Shown here: piece after piece, positions 36,601 to 51,600 of the stretch
How positions within the stretch are numbered: position 1 is the first letter of the stretch
Layout of the letters: every line of letters begins with the position of its first letter
Origin: Galeruca laticollis
Taxonomy: Eukaryota > Arthropoda > Insecta > Coleoptera > Chrysomelidae
Direction: 5' to 3'
DNA length: 64,000 nt
Assembly: GCA_963921935.1 (NCBI GenBank)
Contig: OY998175.1
Span: 311,077,484 to 311,141,483 of the forward strand
The notes under the pieces: generated by a model
The model's database searches: none
What the model saw: only the letters and a program-made list of their open reading frames with translations
Told to the model about the DNA's origin: nothing
Made by a program: the position numbers and the translations under genes

Positions 36601-39600
36601 TCAATTTGCACAAAGAGGATGGAAGCTTTGTACGTAATAACCTACTCATTAATAGTTCACTTGGACTAGCGTTTAAACTAGGAATTGGTGTGCTACGATA
36701 TTCTAATAATGATATGCTTAAATCTTTTCCCTCCTCCTTGTGTTTTTTAATCATTTGTTTAGCAATGTGAACAGCTTTTTCTGCAAGTCCATTGCTTCGA
36801 GCATAATGGGGACTAGAAGTTATTATTTGGAAATTCCACTTCAATGCAAAATCTTTGAATTCCACTGACCCAAAAGGCATATTATCAGAATATATAATTT
36901 TAGGAATCCCATGATATGAAAATATATTTTTTGATTTAGATATTATTTCTTTAGCAGTTTTATACTTTAATTCAATTACTTCAATCCACTTAGAAAAACT
37001 GTCAATAACAACAAGATAATCTATACTCTGATATGTTAAAATATCTGTAGCAATGATTTCAAAAGGTAATTCAGGTACCTTGTGTAATAACAGTTTTTCT
37101 TTTTTGTTTGATGCACTAAATTTTTCACAGATTTTACAACATGCAACCATATTATCAATATCTTTGTACATGCCAGGCCAATAAAGTATGTTTTTAGCTC
37201 GTAGTTTTGTTTTAGTCATCCCCATGTGTCCTTCATGTAACAGTTTCAGCATAGTTGATCTTAAAGATTGAGGTATAACTATTCTATTATTATAATAAAT
37301 TCATCTACAATAATTTCATTTTTAATTGTGTAAAACTTTTTCAAGTAACCTGTGAGTTTTTTCTGTTTTGGCCAACCTTTGATATGATATTCAGCGACTT
37401 TACTTAATAATGTGTCTGTTTCACTAGCTTTCCTTAGATCATAGAGTTCATTTAAATTATTATTATAACGATTAATACAATGTACTTGACCATTTATTAA
37501 ACTTTCACTCTCACTATTTTCTTTAATAAAGTTCCTGGACAATAAATCTGCTATATATTGTGATTTTCCTGGTAAATACCGCAATTCAATGTCATATATT
37601 AATAATTTTAGTATCATTTTTTGAAGACGTTGGGAAGGTATAAGTGAAATATCTTTATTCATTATAGAAATAAGTGGTTTATGATCATTAAAAGCAATAT
37701 GCTGTTTCTGTGTTTGACATACTCCTTGAAGCAAACGAAACAGGTCTTTTGTTTTGAATTAGGCAGCAGCCTAATCCGTCTTTTGATGCATCCGAGTAAA
37801 TTTCTATATGTTTATTAACATCAAATTGATTTAATACCGGTGGCTTTGCAACTATTTCTTTAAGTTTGTTTAATGACTCCCTGTGTTTACTGGACCAAAA
37901 CCATGCTGAATCTTTTTTAAGTAATTCTCTTAATGGACTACAAATTGTGGACATATTAGGTATATATTGTCTCAAATAGTTAAACATTCCTAACAATGAC
38001 TGAAGCTCTTTTTTATTTTTAGGTTCTTTTAGGTTTAAAATTGATTTTGTGTGTTCTTCTGAGGGTATTACACCATTTTTATTGAATTTATGACCCAAAA
38101 ACTCTATATTGGCCTGTTTGTACTGTAATTTTCTAAGATTAAATTTTATATTTATCTTTTTAGCTAAACTTACAACTTTTTTTAATAACATATCATGTAA
38201 TTCCTCATTTTCAGTAGCGATGAGTAAGTCATCAAAATATATTACAATATTGTTAACATCAATTTTACCAAAGTATTTTTGAACCATATTAATGAATGCT
38301 TCGGGAGCACAAGACAATCCAAAAGGTAGCCTATTGAATTTATAAAACCCAAATGGTGTACTGAAGGTACAGAGATCTGATGATTCTTTATCAAGCTTAA
38401 TTTGCCAAAACCCTTGTTTCAGGTCTAACAAGGTATAAAATTTTTTATTCAACAATTTTGGGCGAATGTCTTCAAACCGTGGTATCAAACAATAATCTCT
38501 TACAATTACTTTATTCAACTCATTGGGGTCCAGACAAATCCTTAATGATCCGTCTGGTTTCTCCACTAATACAACATTACTAGACCATTTCTTAGGCTCT
38601 GAAACTTTTGAAACTGTACCGTTTTCAATCATTTTGTTTAACTCTTTTTCAAATTTATTCAAAAGTACTTGGGGTAGCCTTCTAGGCGGCCTTATTACTC
38701 CCTCTGCATTCACCTTGGTTTTTATTGTATAATATTCAGGAAATGCGCCTAACCCTTCAAATATCTCATTATTATTTTTTATAAATTCATTTTTGCTATT
38801 TATTTTTAATGTGTCTATTTTACTATTTGTTATTTTCACAAGAAGATTAAATTTTTTACATACCTGTAGTCCTAAAATAGGCATTACATTTTTATTTACT
38901 ACAGCAAACTCTACATCACCTATACTATTATTTATTTTACAACTTAGTTTTATGTTACCTAGGGGCTTGATTTTTTCTCCTCCAAAGGCTTCTAACAGCC
39001 CTCTGGACTCTCTTAACAGCTGATCATTACCAACAATTTTCTTAAAAGTTTTGAACGGAAGGACATTGACTTGTGCACCAGTATCCAGCTTAAAATTAAT
39101 TTTATGATTATTTATCTCTACATCCTGGGTCCAAATATCTTCTCTGCTGTGAGTGCAAACAGTATTTACTGTGTCGTTTAATGAATGAACTTGGAAGAGT
39201 TCAGTAATATCTTCAATGCTATCTTCTTCTTCAACATTAATTTCTTGTACATTTTTATTATTGTACATTTGATTTTTGGTACTTCTACAGCCCACTGCAA
39301 AATGATTAGCTTTTTTGCAGTTCTTACAATATTTACCATAAGCAGGGCATTCTCTGGGCCCATGTTTATAATTGCACTTTTTGCAATGATATTTTAGTTT
39401 CTCATTTCTGTCATCTTTTAATTCATATATATGATTTTCAACATGAAGACTTTTTACTTGTTTTTTACTTATTTCTGCGGCTTGACAGGTTTTAATTGCA
39501 TCATTTAATTTTAAGTCTGCCATTCTCAATAATCTCTCTTGCAGCTCTCTGGAGTTTACGCCTAAAACTATTTTGTCTCGAAGCATTTCATCTTCTTGTT

Positions 39601-42600
39601 CTTTGAATTCACATGTTTTTACTAAGGTTTTTATGTCTCTTAAGAACACTGCGAAGTCTTCATTTTCTTTCTGAATTCGTTGATGAAATATGAATCTCTC
39701 AAATATTACATTTCTTCTTGGATTTACATAATCATCAAAAGCTTTTATTATTATTTCTGGCTTTTTCTCATCCTCTTCATTTAAATTGAATGTATTAAAA
39801 AGATCTAGTCCTTCTTCGCCAAGGAGGTTTAATAGGATTGCAGCTTTTACTTCAGGGGTTTTGGAATTGTTGCCAGATGCCGTCATGTATATTTCATAGC
39901 TTTGTTTAAACTTTTTCCAATTGTTGGCAATATTTTCATCAACGATAAGATTTTTGGGGGGCTTAAACAGTTCCATGTCGTGTCTTCTTAATTGCACACG
40001 TATTTTTTACTAGCCTAACCTCACTTATTTCTTAATATATTATTAATTTTCTTACTGGGGTTTGAGAATTTTCAATATTACTCTACACACTTCTAACTTG
40101 ATTAAGCAGCGCCATGTTTTATACTTTATATAGGTTTAATAATTAAATTAAACAATCCTGACTAACAATTAACTTTATTAATTCTAATTGTCAAGTGACA
40201 ATCAGTTGTCGGCATTACAACCACTATTGCCAACCGTTATTACCAAATATCACTATACAACACATAACCCTCTGAATATAAAATATTTTTATATTCTTCC
40301 ACATCTACGTTATTTTCATCTAATAAATTAATATTAATGTCGCCAGTTATAATATTAATATCATCTGATTCCTTGGTACTTAAGTATTCATATAGATATC
40401 TATTGAAAGAAAATGGGCAAGTAGAGGGAGAACGGTATACTGCTGTAACATCAATTTTGCTTGATAATGACGTCATTACAATTCTCAAGGCCTTTGATAA
40501 TCCTAAATTGAAAGTGTCTGATGCAAATGTCAAATTGTCCTTTATAAAAATTACAGTTCCATCATTTTGGTTGAGCATGCCCTCATTGTACAAAGTAGTA
40601 TAGCCTTCTAAATGGAATAGATCAATTTCTTGAATCTGCCTTGTTTCTGATAGGACATTTAAATCAAAATCAACCGAAAGCAGATTTATAAAAATAGTAA
40701 ATTCATCAAAGTTTTTAGTTCATATGAATAATTTTAAATTCATTATTTTTTAAATAGTGTTGATAAACAGATGGATTATAAATTGTTGTAGCATAAAAAG
40801 GTTCATTTTCATATTCCTATACATAAGGATCCATTTTTTTTAACTTTCTGTATAATTGAATTACCAAATCTAAGACACAATAATACTAGGTATAAAATCT
40901 AATTTAAAAACAAAAACAACCAATTTCTTTTTCGAATTAAAATGCATTTGACTAAACTGAACTTGTTTAGGACATTAAAACTAAAATTTAATTTATTTAT
41001 TGGATACTGAGTCAGAGCGCGTCTTAGGTTTGTTTACAATTTTATTTTCTGTCACGACTTCATCCCGTTGACTTGCTCTTGTTGAATTGGGAGTGGGCGG
41101 CGCGCTATTTGGTTTAGCTGTTTCTATAAGGGATACTTCTACTAAATCTTCTAATGCGTAAGAATTGTTGTCTAAAACTAGTTTGTTGTTTTTAATGTAA
41201 ACTTTCGAATATTATCCCTGTTTCCGAAAGTGGATCGGGTAGGGTTTAAGATTTTTGTAAGTGTCCCTTTGGTGTGTGGTTAAATCATTTGCGATAGAGG
41301 ATCCCAGATCCTTTTAGTGTTTTAACGTTTTTTTATGGGAGCGGAGTCAGATCTTCCTAGAGAAAAGAATATGTTTATATCACGTTCTTCAATATCTACG
41401 TCCAGAACTTTGTTTACTTCTCTGCAAAGTTGTTGGGCATCTAGTTCGCGACTTGACTTATTTATGCCAAAGATAACTACGTTATTAGCTCTACTTTTTA
41501 TATCTAGTTCTTCCATTCTCTCCTTAAGGAGTACGTTTTCTAATTCTAGTTTTTTCAGTCTTTGGGTCTGTTCTTCGATTTTCAGTAATAAGTTTGTTTC
41601 TGTTGAATCAATTACTCTTTTTAATTCGTTCTTTGTGTTATTTAATTCATCTAGAATTTTTTAGTTGCTTCACCCAGTAATTTTTTTATTGCCGTTTCAT
41701 TCATTCTAATAATTCTTTCAAGACTTTAAAGATTTTTCAATTCAATTTTATTATTTTCGTTAATTCGAAGATATGATTAGTATTTAGTTTACAATTTAAA
41801 TTGTTATACGAAATTCTTCAAAATTAAATGTGCTACCCACAATTGAAATACAGCACTAGATGCAGAATCTTGAACACTTTAATCAGTCAAAATTTCTAAC
41901 TTTTTATTACACTTTTTACCACTTTAACAACTAATTATTTCAGAGAACACACAGTATGCTTGTTTACATTCAAGTCTTGCATTATCTTGATATATGTTGA
42001 TTTGTATCGTTAGTTTCGGTATTAGTGGATGGAGAAATGATGGTTTCTTAGTTGCTTAGGGTTGTCAGATGTCCGGGAAGATCCCGGAATTAGGCAGTTA
42101 TCTAGATAGTTGCAGTAGATATGGATACCCTTTATTATGAGTTTTCATGTCTCCTTGTGTTTAGTGAATTACCCAAAAGATATCGATACCAAATGATCAA
42201 ATCTAGGTGTATTTATTTAAAATGGACAAAAATGAAAATTTTATAAACTTCAAAAAAATTGTGACTATGGTGAAATAATCATTATAGCTCATTATTAATT
42301 AATTAAGGAGTGGAAGTCTTTGAAGCCATGTGCTTCAAAATATATCATTCCCTGACCATACACAATTTACTTCGTGACACGTAATACCTAGACTTCCCTG
42401 TTGATATTGTTTAATATAAATACAACTGACGTTGGATAACCTAACCTAACCTAACAATAATAATATTAAGGTATTATACAGGTTAAATATTCTCATTACA
42501 GTAACCTTTGTTTTATCGATTCAAATTTGTTGTTTTTTTTAATTTTTGATGTCTGTGGTGGTTGGTTGGTGAAATAATTTGGTATCACTGGATTTTATTT

Positions 42601-45600
42601 ACACTAATTAGATCTCACTAACATAATACTAATTCTAAATAACAATGATGATAACTTGATAATTATCTTTCGAAGCCTTATCAATGAGATATATAGTATT
42701 TCTTGACTGTGCGCAATATTTCTTCATGACACGTTCTGACCTTAACATCTATGTTGATATTATTTGATATAAACACAGCTGACGTTGAATTGTAACGTAT
42801 AGTTTTCATAACAATAGCTATTGATTCGATTTAATGCATTTCAATTAAATAATGATAATGTTAAAATATTATTTATATAGAATGATTATATTCATTATGT
42901 GTCAATGTTGAGGAATATTTTTTCGGTCGTTTCTGACGTCGCCCTTTGCAGGATTCCGCGTTTGCTATCCCGGAATTTAGCCATCCTAATCTGACAACCC
43001 TATAGTTGAAATTTGAATCTGCATCCTGCATATTTTATTGGTTAAAGTAGTGGTTCCAGAAAGGACTTTCAAGTATCCTTTGGTGTTTTACCATTCTTTC
43101 CTTGTTGACATGACTGTTACATAAAATTTGTGACACATGTGTCAACCATTCTAATTTTGTTTTTTGTGTTGAATACATAGCTAAATTAGTATTTTATCTA
43201 TGGTCGGATAACAATAAAATTCGATATGATTATGCTATCCAACCATAGATAAAGTACTAACTCATCTATGTTTTCAACTAATTATAGAAAGAACTTGGTT
43301 GGTACAGTTATTTCAGGTACTTTCTAATGGCTTCTTAGTAGCAATTTGAATCTGCTGGAAAGAATATATTGTTGGTTATAGTAGTTGTTCCAGAAAGGGC
43401 TTTTAAGCGTCCTTTGATGTTTTTCTATTCTTTATTTGATGCCATGACTGTTACATAAGGATTGTGACACAAGTGGAAATCATACCAAACTATAGATGAC
43501 TTAGTAGTTTATCTATGGTTGAATAGCAATAAAATTGATTATGATTTGATTATCTATCAAATAAATGCTATCTGACCATAGATACACTACTAATTCATCT
43601 ATGTTTTCAACTAATTATAGAAAGAACTTGGTTGGCACAGCTATTTCAGGTACTTTCTAATGGCTTCTTAGTAGCAATTTGAATCTGCTGGAAACAATAT
43701 ATTGTTGGTTATAGTAGTTGTCCTTTGATATTTTTCTATTCTTTATTTGATGACATGACTGTTACATAAGGATTGTGACACATGTGGCAATCATACCAAA
43801 CTATAGATGACTTAGTAGTTTATCTATGGTTGAATAGCAATATAATTGATTATAATTTTATTCTAATCAAAAAAATGCCATCCAACCATAGATAAACTAC
43901 TAATGCGTCTATGTTTTCAACGAATTATAAAAAGGATTTTGTTGGCATGGCTATTTCAAGTACTTTCTAATGTCTTCTTAGTTGCTATTTGAATCAACCA
44001 ACCAACATCTTTTGTTGGTTACAGTAGTGGTTCCAGAAAGGGTTTGTGTGGCTTTCAAGCGTTCTTCGGTGTTTTCTTATTATTTCCTCGATGACATGAC
44101 TGTTAGATAAGGATTATGAACCATGTTGCAACCATGCTAATCTTCTTTTTTATAATTTTTTGCAAACATGGACGAATTAATGGTTTATCTATGGTCGAAT
44201 AACAATAAAATTTGTTATGATTTGATTCAAAGTTTTATCCAAACTTTCAATTTCTTTGGAATGCCTTCCAATTTTTTCAGAATTTTTCAAATTTTCAGGT
44301 TTTTTCAATTTTTTTTCCAAAATTTTCAATGTTTTCTTGTACAATTATCCATCGATAAAGAAAAATGATATATTCACCAGCCTTCTATGGGTGGTATACG
44401 CTTAATCTGCAAAAATCGAAAATCTTATTTTTTTATCCTGATAATCCAAGTCAGGACCTTAGCATGAAGTTATGGGATTATTATATTGTCATTGGCCCTT
44501 GACACGTGTGCAAAATTTCATTAGTAATACCATTAGAGGTTAAATTATTTCCGGAAATTTCATGAATATTTTGAAAATTTACTATAAATATTCATGAGCG
44601 AGAAATAATTTATCCTTCTGTGTTATACGGTAAAAAAATTCCACTCCAAATTAACCTACTTTAGTTACACAAAATAATGGAAAATGTATCTATAGTAGCT
44701 CAATCTCTCCGTTTTTACAGATTCGTTTAGATAAAGTTGGTAGAAATATATTTTCTTACATGAAACTGTTTTACCTATAAACGTCAAAAAATGTCCATTG
44801 TAATATCTTGCTCGTTATCTCAAGGAGGAGAAAAGTTAGTAGATAGCTAGGCAGGTTCTGGCTCATTCCTTAAGTAAAATAACACGGGAAAACGCTAAGA
44901 TCGATTCTGCACTTTTTTTACCAAACCAAGGTCAAAGGTCATTACTGCTGTATGCTAGTGCTTTTATAGCTTTACTTTTTACTTCTTCTCTATGTCACCT
45001 CTCCTTCATAATACCGTTTGTCTCACTTCAATACGATCAATAACAGAAACACATGCTAGTGCCTTTTTGCCTTCGTGACTCAAGATTGCTGACATGTGAG
45101 GGATGCTCAATGACAGCACATCCCCATCCGACGCATGCGCATAGCAGCACAATTGGTTGGAAGTGTTAGGTGTGGAATTTTCAAGTTAATCTGACTGCTT
45201 GAAATTGGTGAAAAGATAGATACATATTTTTTATCCTGATGCTCCTAGTAAGGACCTCAGTATGAAGTTATGACATTCTTGTATTGTCATCGGACCTTGA
45301 CACCTGTGCAAATTTTCAAGTTTATCAGACTTCTTGAAATTGGTGAAAATTATGTTGAAAGATTCAGTTACATATACATACAGGTCAAGCTAATAGAAAC
45401 GTGATAAAAATAACACAATTATAAAGTTATCCCTAAAAATATCGCAAAATACTTTGCCTCTTAAAAAAACTACGTATAAAGTTTTATTTCTCTAAATTTA
45501 GAAAATCTCGAAGTTGGGAACACTACTTTAAAGTTAACCTCATTAACACAGTATTTTTAATTGATTTGTTAGACATTTGGTTACTATGTAAAAAGTTCTT

Positions 45601-48600
45601 TTAATAACATAGATAAATTAGTAGTATATGGTTGAATAGGAATAAACTTCGATATGATTTGATTCTCTATCAAATAAAAGTACGTATTGCTATTCAACCA
45701 TAGATAAACTATTAATTTATCTATGTTTTCAACGAATTGTCGAAAGTATTTTAACATGGTTGCCATATGCCAGTTTTTAGAATTATTGAAAGGAAGAGAA
45801 GAATTATACAAACTAACAAAAAAGTTCCCTCAAGATCAACGAATCTTAGGGGACTTCAGAAATGAAAAGAAGAAAGTTGAAAACGAAAAAAAAAATCTAA
45901 AAACTAACTTTTTCAGAAAAAAATGGGATGACGCTGATGGAAATCCAAAGAAACAATGGAATTTCGTAAATAACCTAATAAAACATGAAAAGAAACAAAC
46001 TAGTGTAGATACAATAGAGGTAGATAAAACATTATTAACTGATAAATTAGAAATTGGAAACAAATTTAACGAATATTTCTGTGATATAGGTCAATCAATC
46101 GTCAATAAAATCAATGCAAAACTTTTAAGTAACCCACTTTCACACTCTTTCGAGGAAATCAATATAAAAAACTCCTTGTACCTATATGATACTAATATCA
46201 AAGAAGTAAGAGAAATTTTGAATGAAATGAATGAAAACTCTGCTCCGGATAATGATAAAATTTCTGCAAAAGATTTGTTAAGAGTACAGGAGGTAATAAT
46301 ACCAATTTTAGTTAACTTGGTTAATAAAATGTTTGAAACAGGGGAATTTCCGAAGGAGCTGAAAGTGGGTAAGGTTACCCCTATCCATAAAACAGGACCA
46401 AAAAACAATTTAGAAAACTATCGCCCAATTACTGTAGTTTGTGCATTGTCAAAATTTGTGGAAATTCTTTTCAAAAAACGTATCATGAACTTTCTTACTA
46501 GGTATGTTGAATTGGACAAGTATCAATATGGTTTTCAGAAACACTCGAACACCCAAAGCGATACAACAGACTTCCTGAACCATGTTGTATCCAACTTGGA
46601 TGACAAAAAATTTGTCCTAACAATATTTATTGACTTACAAAAAGCATTCGATGTAGTGGATCATGAAATACTACTCGAGAAATTGTACCTATTAGGTATA
46701 AGAGGAAAAAGTGCAAGTATATTAAAATCATATCTAAAGGATCGTCAACAGTATGTGTCTCTGCATAAAGTAAATAGTGAAATCGCAAACATAAACTGCG
46801 GAGTCCCACAAGGCTCAGTCCTTGGGCCACTATTATATTCACTACACACCCTAAATCTGAAAAAGGCAAATCTTAAAGCTCGCTATTACATATTCGCAGA
46901 TGATACCATCCTAGTATATGAGGGATCTAACTTGGGAGAACTGGAAGCCTTTGTAAATAGTGATCTACAACTATATGGTAAATGGCTCCTAGCTAACAAG
47001 CTGCAAATAAATGTGAGTAAAACAGTGTATATGCTCTTCAAAAATAAAAATAAAGAAAGCTGGGACCCAGATATCAAAATTGGGGATCAGGCCATTCAAA
47101 AGGTCGATTATACCAAATATCTAGGATTGGTAATCGATGACAAACTAAATTGGCACAAACATGCAGAGCACATGATAAAAAAAATTGTACCAATGATTGG
47201 AGCACTTTATAGATGTCAGAGTTACCTGAATCTACAGAATAAAATTATGATATATAATGCTTATTTTCTTTCTATATTCCGATATCTGATAACAAACTGG
47301 GGGGTATGTTCTCAGACATTATTTAAAAAAATCAAAACTCTGCAAAATAAGGTGGTAAAAACTTTATTTGGCTATGGTTACAGGGCTAATACAGAAATGA
47401 TCTACGATCAAACTAAAATATTACCGCTGGAAAAAATTCTACAGATAGAACAATGTAAATTTATCTACAAAATAACAAAAAATCAACAGAAATGCAACAC
47501 AAAATTGAATATAATTAATGAAATACATTCCTATGAAACTAGAAGTCAAGACCAAATTTATCTACCCCAGGTGAGAACGAAAATTGCTCTAAATAATCCC
47601 TTTTCTAAATGTCTTCAGTCATTCAATCTTTTGCCAAACTATATAAAAAATAAAGATAGTTATTCCTCGTTCAAAGCAGAAATGATGCAATTTGTAAATG
47701 GCCATGAAACTTAAAATATATAGGTTCCGGTGCCAGCATTTATTGCTGATTAGGAACAATGCTTCACAAAAATTATGATTATATACATATATTCTTTTGT
47801 TTTGTTGTTGTATGTATATGTGTGTGCGTGTATATGTGTATGTATGTATAGGTATGCGTATGTATGTATGAAATTTTTTCGAGACTATTAATTGAGCTCG
47901 TCCTGAACATTGTAATTAGGTGTAATTAGTTTTAAGAATCCTTTATAGTCTGAACATGTGATAGGCTAAGAAATTAGTTTTTCATACATTGTACTGTGAC
48001 TTTGTACACTTGTTGAAATAAAAGCATTTCTATTAAAAAAAAAATATGTGTAACAATAAATAAAAGAGAGAAGAAAATTCGATATTTTGGATTGCATATT
48101 ATCCTTTCATCCTCCATGAAAAACTTAATATGGAATCAAAACTATCCAATCTTGTATTCTTCTTCTATACATTGTTATATATGTGGAAACCATGTTAAAG
48201 TTATTTTTAAAAATTTGTCGAAAGCATAGATAAGTTAGTAGTTTATTTATGGTTGAATAGCAATATGTACTTTAATTTGGCTCCACTTTTCTTCATTATA
48301 TTTATGAGTGACATATAATTCTCAAGTGTGGTTCAGCAGAAAACGATCATCTATGCAGATGATACCAGTAAAATAGTGGCACAGAATAGGCTTCCGCTCT
48401 CTATAAAAACAGCAAACTCAGCTGCAGAGGAATTCGCCAGATGGTCTTCCAACAAAAAAACATTTCTTATGACTATTGCCCCTAATAAGGGTTACAAACA
48501 ATTCCATCAACAAATCCATAGAGCAAGTGAATATGTTCAAGTATCTAGGCCTGACTATAGATCAAAAATTAATATGGGAAGCACACATAGAAACCCTCGT

Positions 48601-51600
48601 TACAAAAATGAGCTGTATGTGTTTTGTAATAAAGCAAATACGTGGAACAGTCTCACTACATGTTCTTAAGCTTATCTACTATGGACTTGTACAATCCATC
48701 CCATATTTCTGGGGGAACTCAGTCCATACAATAAAGGTTTTTAAGCAACAAAAAAAAATTGATAAGATGTCTAGCAGGACTACATTATAAAGAATCTTGT
48801 AAGAGCACATTCACTGAGTTAACCATACTGACTTTACCCAGCTTGTACATTTACATAGTAACCATGAATGTAAAAGAATTAAACACACTAGACCAAAAAT
48901 AATTTGATTCACAACTATAATACTAGAAGAGGTAATGAACTACGACTACCCTACTCTCGTCTGGCTCTGCTAGTTATCAAGGTATCATCTGCTACAACCA
49001 TGCACTCAAATTATTTGGACACACATGTAGCTTAGTAAGCTTCAAGTCAGCTTTATACAATCATCTCATCCAAAATGCTTTTTACTCTGTTGAGAAATTT
49101 CTATTATCATAATGACTTTCTGATTTATCTACATAAATAAATGGTGGTTCCAAAAAAAAGTTTATATTCCTTATGTATATATTTGAAATAAGTCTTTTCC
49201 AGTGTAAGCATTGTGTCTCCTGGAATACTTTATCTGTTTACTTGTATTTTGTACATATCCTTAGTGGTATCTTTGTAAGTATTCACATATATGTTCTGTT
49301 TTTACTATTTGTTGGGTGTATATAGCATAGAAAAATTAAATAATTAAATAAATATAAAAAAAACAATAATATATATATTATCAGAAACCCAATTACCATA
49401 GTATATGGTATAGGGTATACTTTTACAATTATACTTATTTCAATTACATCGCATTATACTTAAAACGTATATCCATTTTTTCATCGATGGTTTGGTTCAG
49501 ATAGAATTTTATTCATGTACAAATTTAGCCCATTGTTTTTTATCTCTTGCCATTGTTTTTGCCTCTGTCCATGTTTTTCCTTTTTCTTGCATTATGCCTA
49601 CCATAACACCATCCCATGTTTGTTTTGGTCTTCATTTTTTCGTTCTTTTTTGTATTTTTGATTGCCATACTTTTTTAACTGGTCTTGTATCGTTCATTCT
49701 TTATAAATGTCCCCACCAGCTTAATTGTCTCTTTTCAATAAATTTAAGTGTTGATTCTATTTCAAAGTCTTCTCTTATTTTCGTACTTCTTAGTTTGTTT
49801 TTCTTTGTGACTCCTTTAACTCGCCTAAGATACTTCATCTCAACTGCTTGTATTTGGCTCTTTTGTCTCTTTGTTAATACCCAAGATTCACATCCGAATG
49901 TTAATATTGGCCGGTAAATTGTTTTAAATACATTTAACTTCGTTTTCTTGGAAATTTCCTTTTTATTTATGAATGTCGAGTTCATCGTGTGATAAAGTTT
50001 CATCGTTTTTTGTACTCTATTGTTAATTTCGACATCCTGTGTTCCATTTTCTTCTATTTCTACTCCCAAGTATTTATATCTTCTAACTTGCTCAATTTTT
50101 ATTCCCTCTAAATGTATATTTAGATGTTTTTGTTTCGGTCCTATAACCATAACTTTGGTTTTACTTTGATTCACTGTCATTCCAAATTCTTCCGATACCG
50201 TGCTCCATATTTCCATATTCTTTTGTAGATCCTTCTCTTTCCCTGACATAATTATTAAATCATCTGCAAAAGCTGCTTCTGATATATCCACTCTTCCTAA
50301 ATGTCTGTATCCAATGTGTAGTTTTGCCATTTTGGTTGACGATTTTTTAATTATTTCATCAATAAAAATTGTAAATAATAATGGACTTAGTCCCCCTCCT
50401 TGCCTTAATCCTTCTTGTGTTGAAAATGGTTCTGATGTTTTATTCCTGTATATTACACAGTTTCTATTATTTTTGTAAATGTTTTTGATTATATCTATTA
50501 TTTTGTAATTTACTCCCCTTCCTTCTAGTACTTTCCATAACTTCTCCCTTGGTACTTTGTCAAAAGCTTTTTCCATGTCTATAAATCCCATATATACCTC
50601 TTTCTCTTGTTGTGAGAACTTCTCAATTATCTGTTTCACTGTGAATATGTGGTCTTGGATGCTTCGCCCTCTTCTAAATCCACTTTGCGATTCTTCGAGA
50701 GTATTTTCTATCCCTGGTCTTATCTTACTGTCTATAATCTTCTCGTAGACTTTCATAGCTGTACTAAGTAGATTTATTCCTCTATAATTATTGCAGTCTT
50801 GTCTATCCCCCTTTTTATATATTGGAACTATTAAGGCTGTCTTCCAATCTTCTGGAATCTGTTCTTCACTCCACGCCGTGTTGTATATTTTCAATAATAT
50901 TTTTGTTCCCGTCTCCCCTAAATTCTTGAACATTTCTGCAGCCAATTTATCAATTCCTGGAGATTTTCCATTTTTCAATTCATCTATTATTTCCTGTAAT
51001 TCTTTTAGAGTTACAATGTCTTTATTTTCTATTATTGCATCCTTTTTTTTGTTAATGTCCTGAATTCTGTTGCCTGCTCCTAGTAATTCCTCAAAATACT
51101 CTTTCCATCTATCAATTACTTCGTTTTCATTTCTTAGTAATCTCCTTTTTTATTTTTTATCCATATTATTTCTTGTGGTTTTTCCTTTCTTAATGACTTC
51201 AATGTTTTGTAAAACAGTTTTTGATTTGATTTACTATTGCTTTCCATTTTTTCACCAAATTCTTTCCACTGATTTTTTTTAGCTACTGCTACCATCTCTT
51301 TTACCTTTTTCCTCTTCTCTTTGTACACTCCATAGTTTTCCGTTGTTTTGTTATTTATATATATTTTCCACACTTCTTTTTTTAATTCTACTTTTATTTT
51401 AATTTCGTCTGTCCACCAAGCTGTTTGTTTTTTCTTATTAGTTTTCTTGCTACAACCATATATTTCTTTAGCGGTTTCCAAAACGGTTTTTTTGAAATAA
51501 TCCCACATTTCTTCTAAATTACCATTTTTCATTATATCACAATTATTTAAGAACTTTCCTGATAATGCCATTTCGTATTTCTTTGCCATATCTTTGTTTT

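Larger units (their letters stand above)
35956..40262 (-). mobile_element. Ty3/Gypsy LTR retrotransposon, recent insertion
   Basis: 148-bp LTRs at 35956-36103 and 40115-40262 (TGTTTTATAC...TATACAACA) differ at one base. The 5-bp target duplication cataa is at 35951-35955 and 40263-40267. On the minus strand the primer-binding site TGGCGCTGCT follows the 5' LTR directly, and a purine tract aaggaggaaga precedes the 3' LTR. Domain order gag, protease, RT, RNase H, integrase defines Ty3/Gypsy. There is no envelope gene. Confidence 0.93.
33657..40740 (-). pseudogene. LINE ORF2, endonuclease and reverse transcriptase, interrupted by an LTR element
   Basis: Endonuclease: 'LSETRQIQEID' near 40650, 'NIITGDININLLDEN' near 40340, then on the far side of the inserted Gypsy element 'CLDHFFVKNN' and 'RYDLTDHSPIALLV'. 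Reverse transcriptase: 'DRQYGFIKGKSTEDAI', 'CIFIDLSKAFDTVCH', 'VIYGVPQGT', and a 'FADD' core near 34480. The C-terminal part is at 33657-34160 ('LVQSLLQYGILGWGG'). Frame changes near 35150, 34565 and 34200 add to the damage. Confidence 0.78.
33640..41990 (-). mobile_element. LINE with L1-like coiled-coil ORF1, split by a Gypsy element
   Basis: Minus-strand non-LTR element in two parts: 3' part 33640-35955 and 5' part 40263 to about 41990. Endonuclease sequence is interrupted by the LTR element. ORF1 is a coiled coil plus RRM-like protein rather than a CCHC gag, unlike the other LINEs here. Several stops and frame changes make it inactive. The 5' end is uncertain. Confidence 0.78.

Noticed and set aside
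38523..39397. Plus-strand open frames across the Gypsy element
   Set aside because: Shadows of the minus-strand gag-pol frame.
42440..42461. Interstitial telomere from a chromosome fusion
   Set aside because: Only three to four pentamers, inside a TIR element; too short to argue for a former chromosome end.
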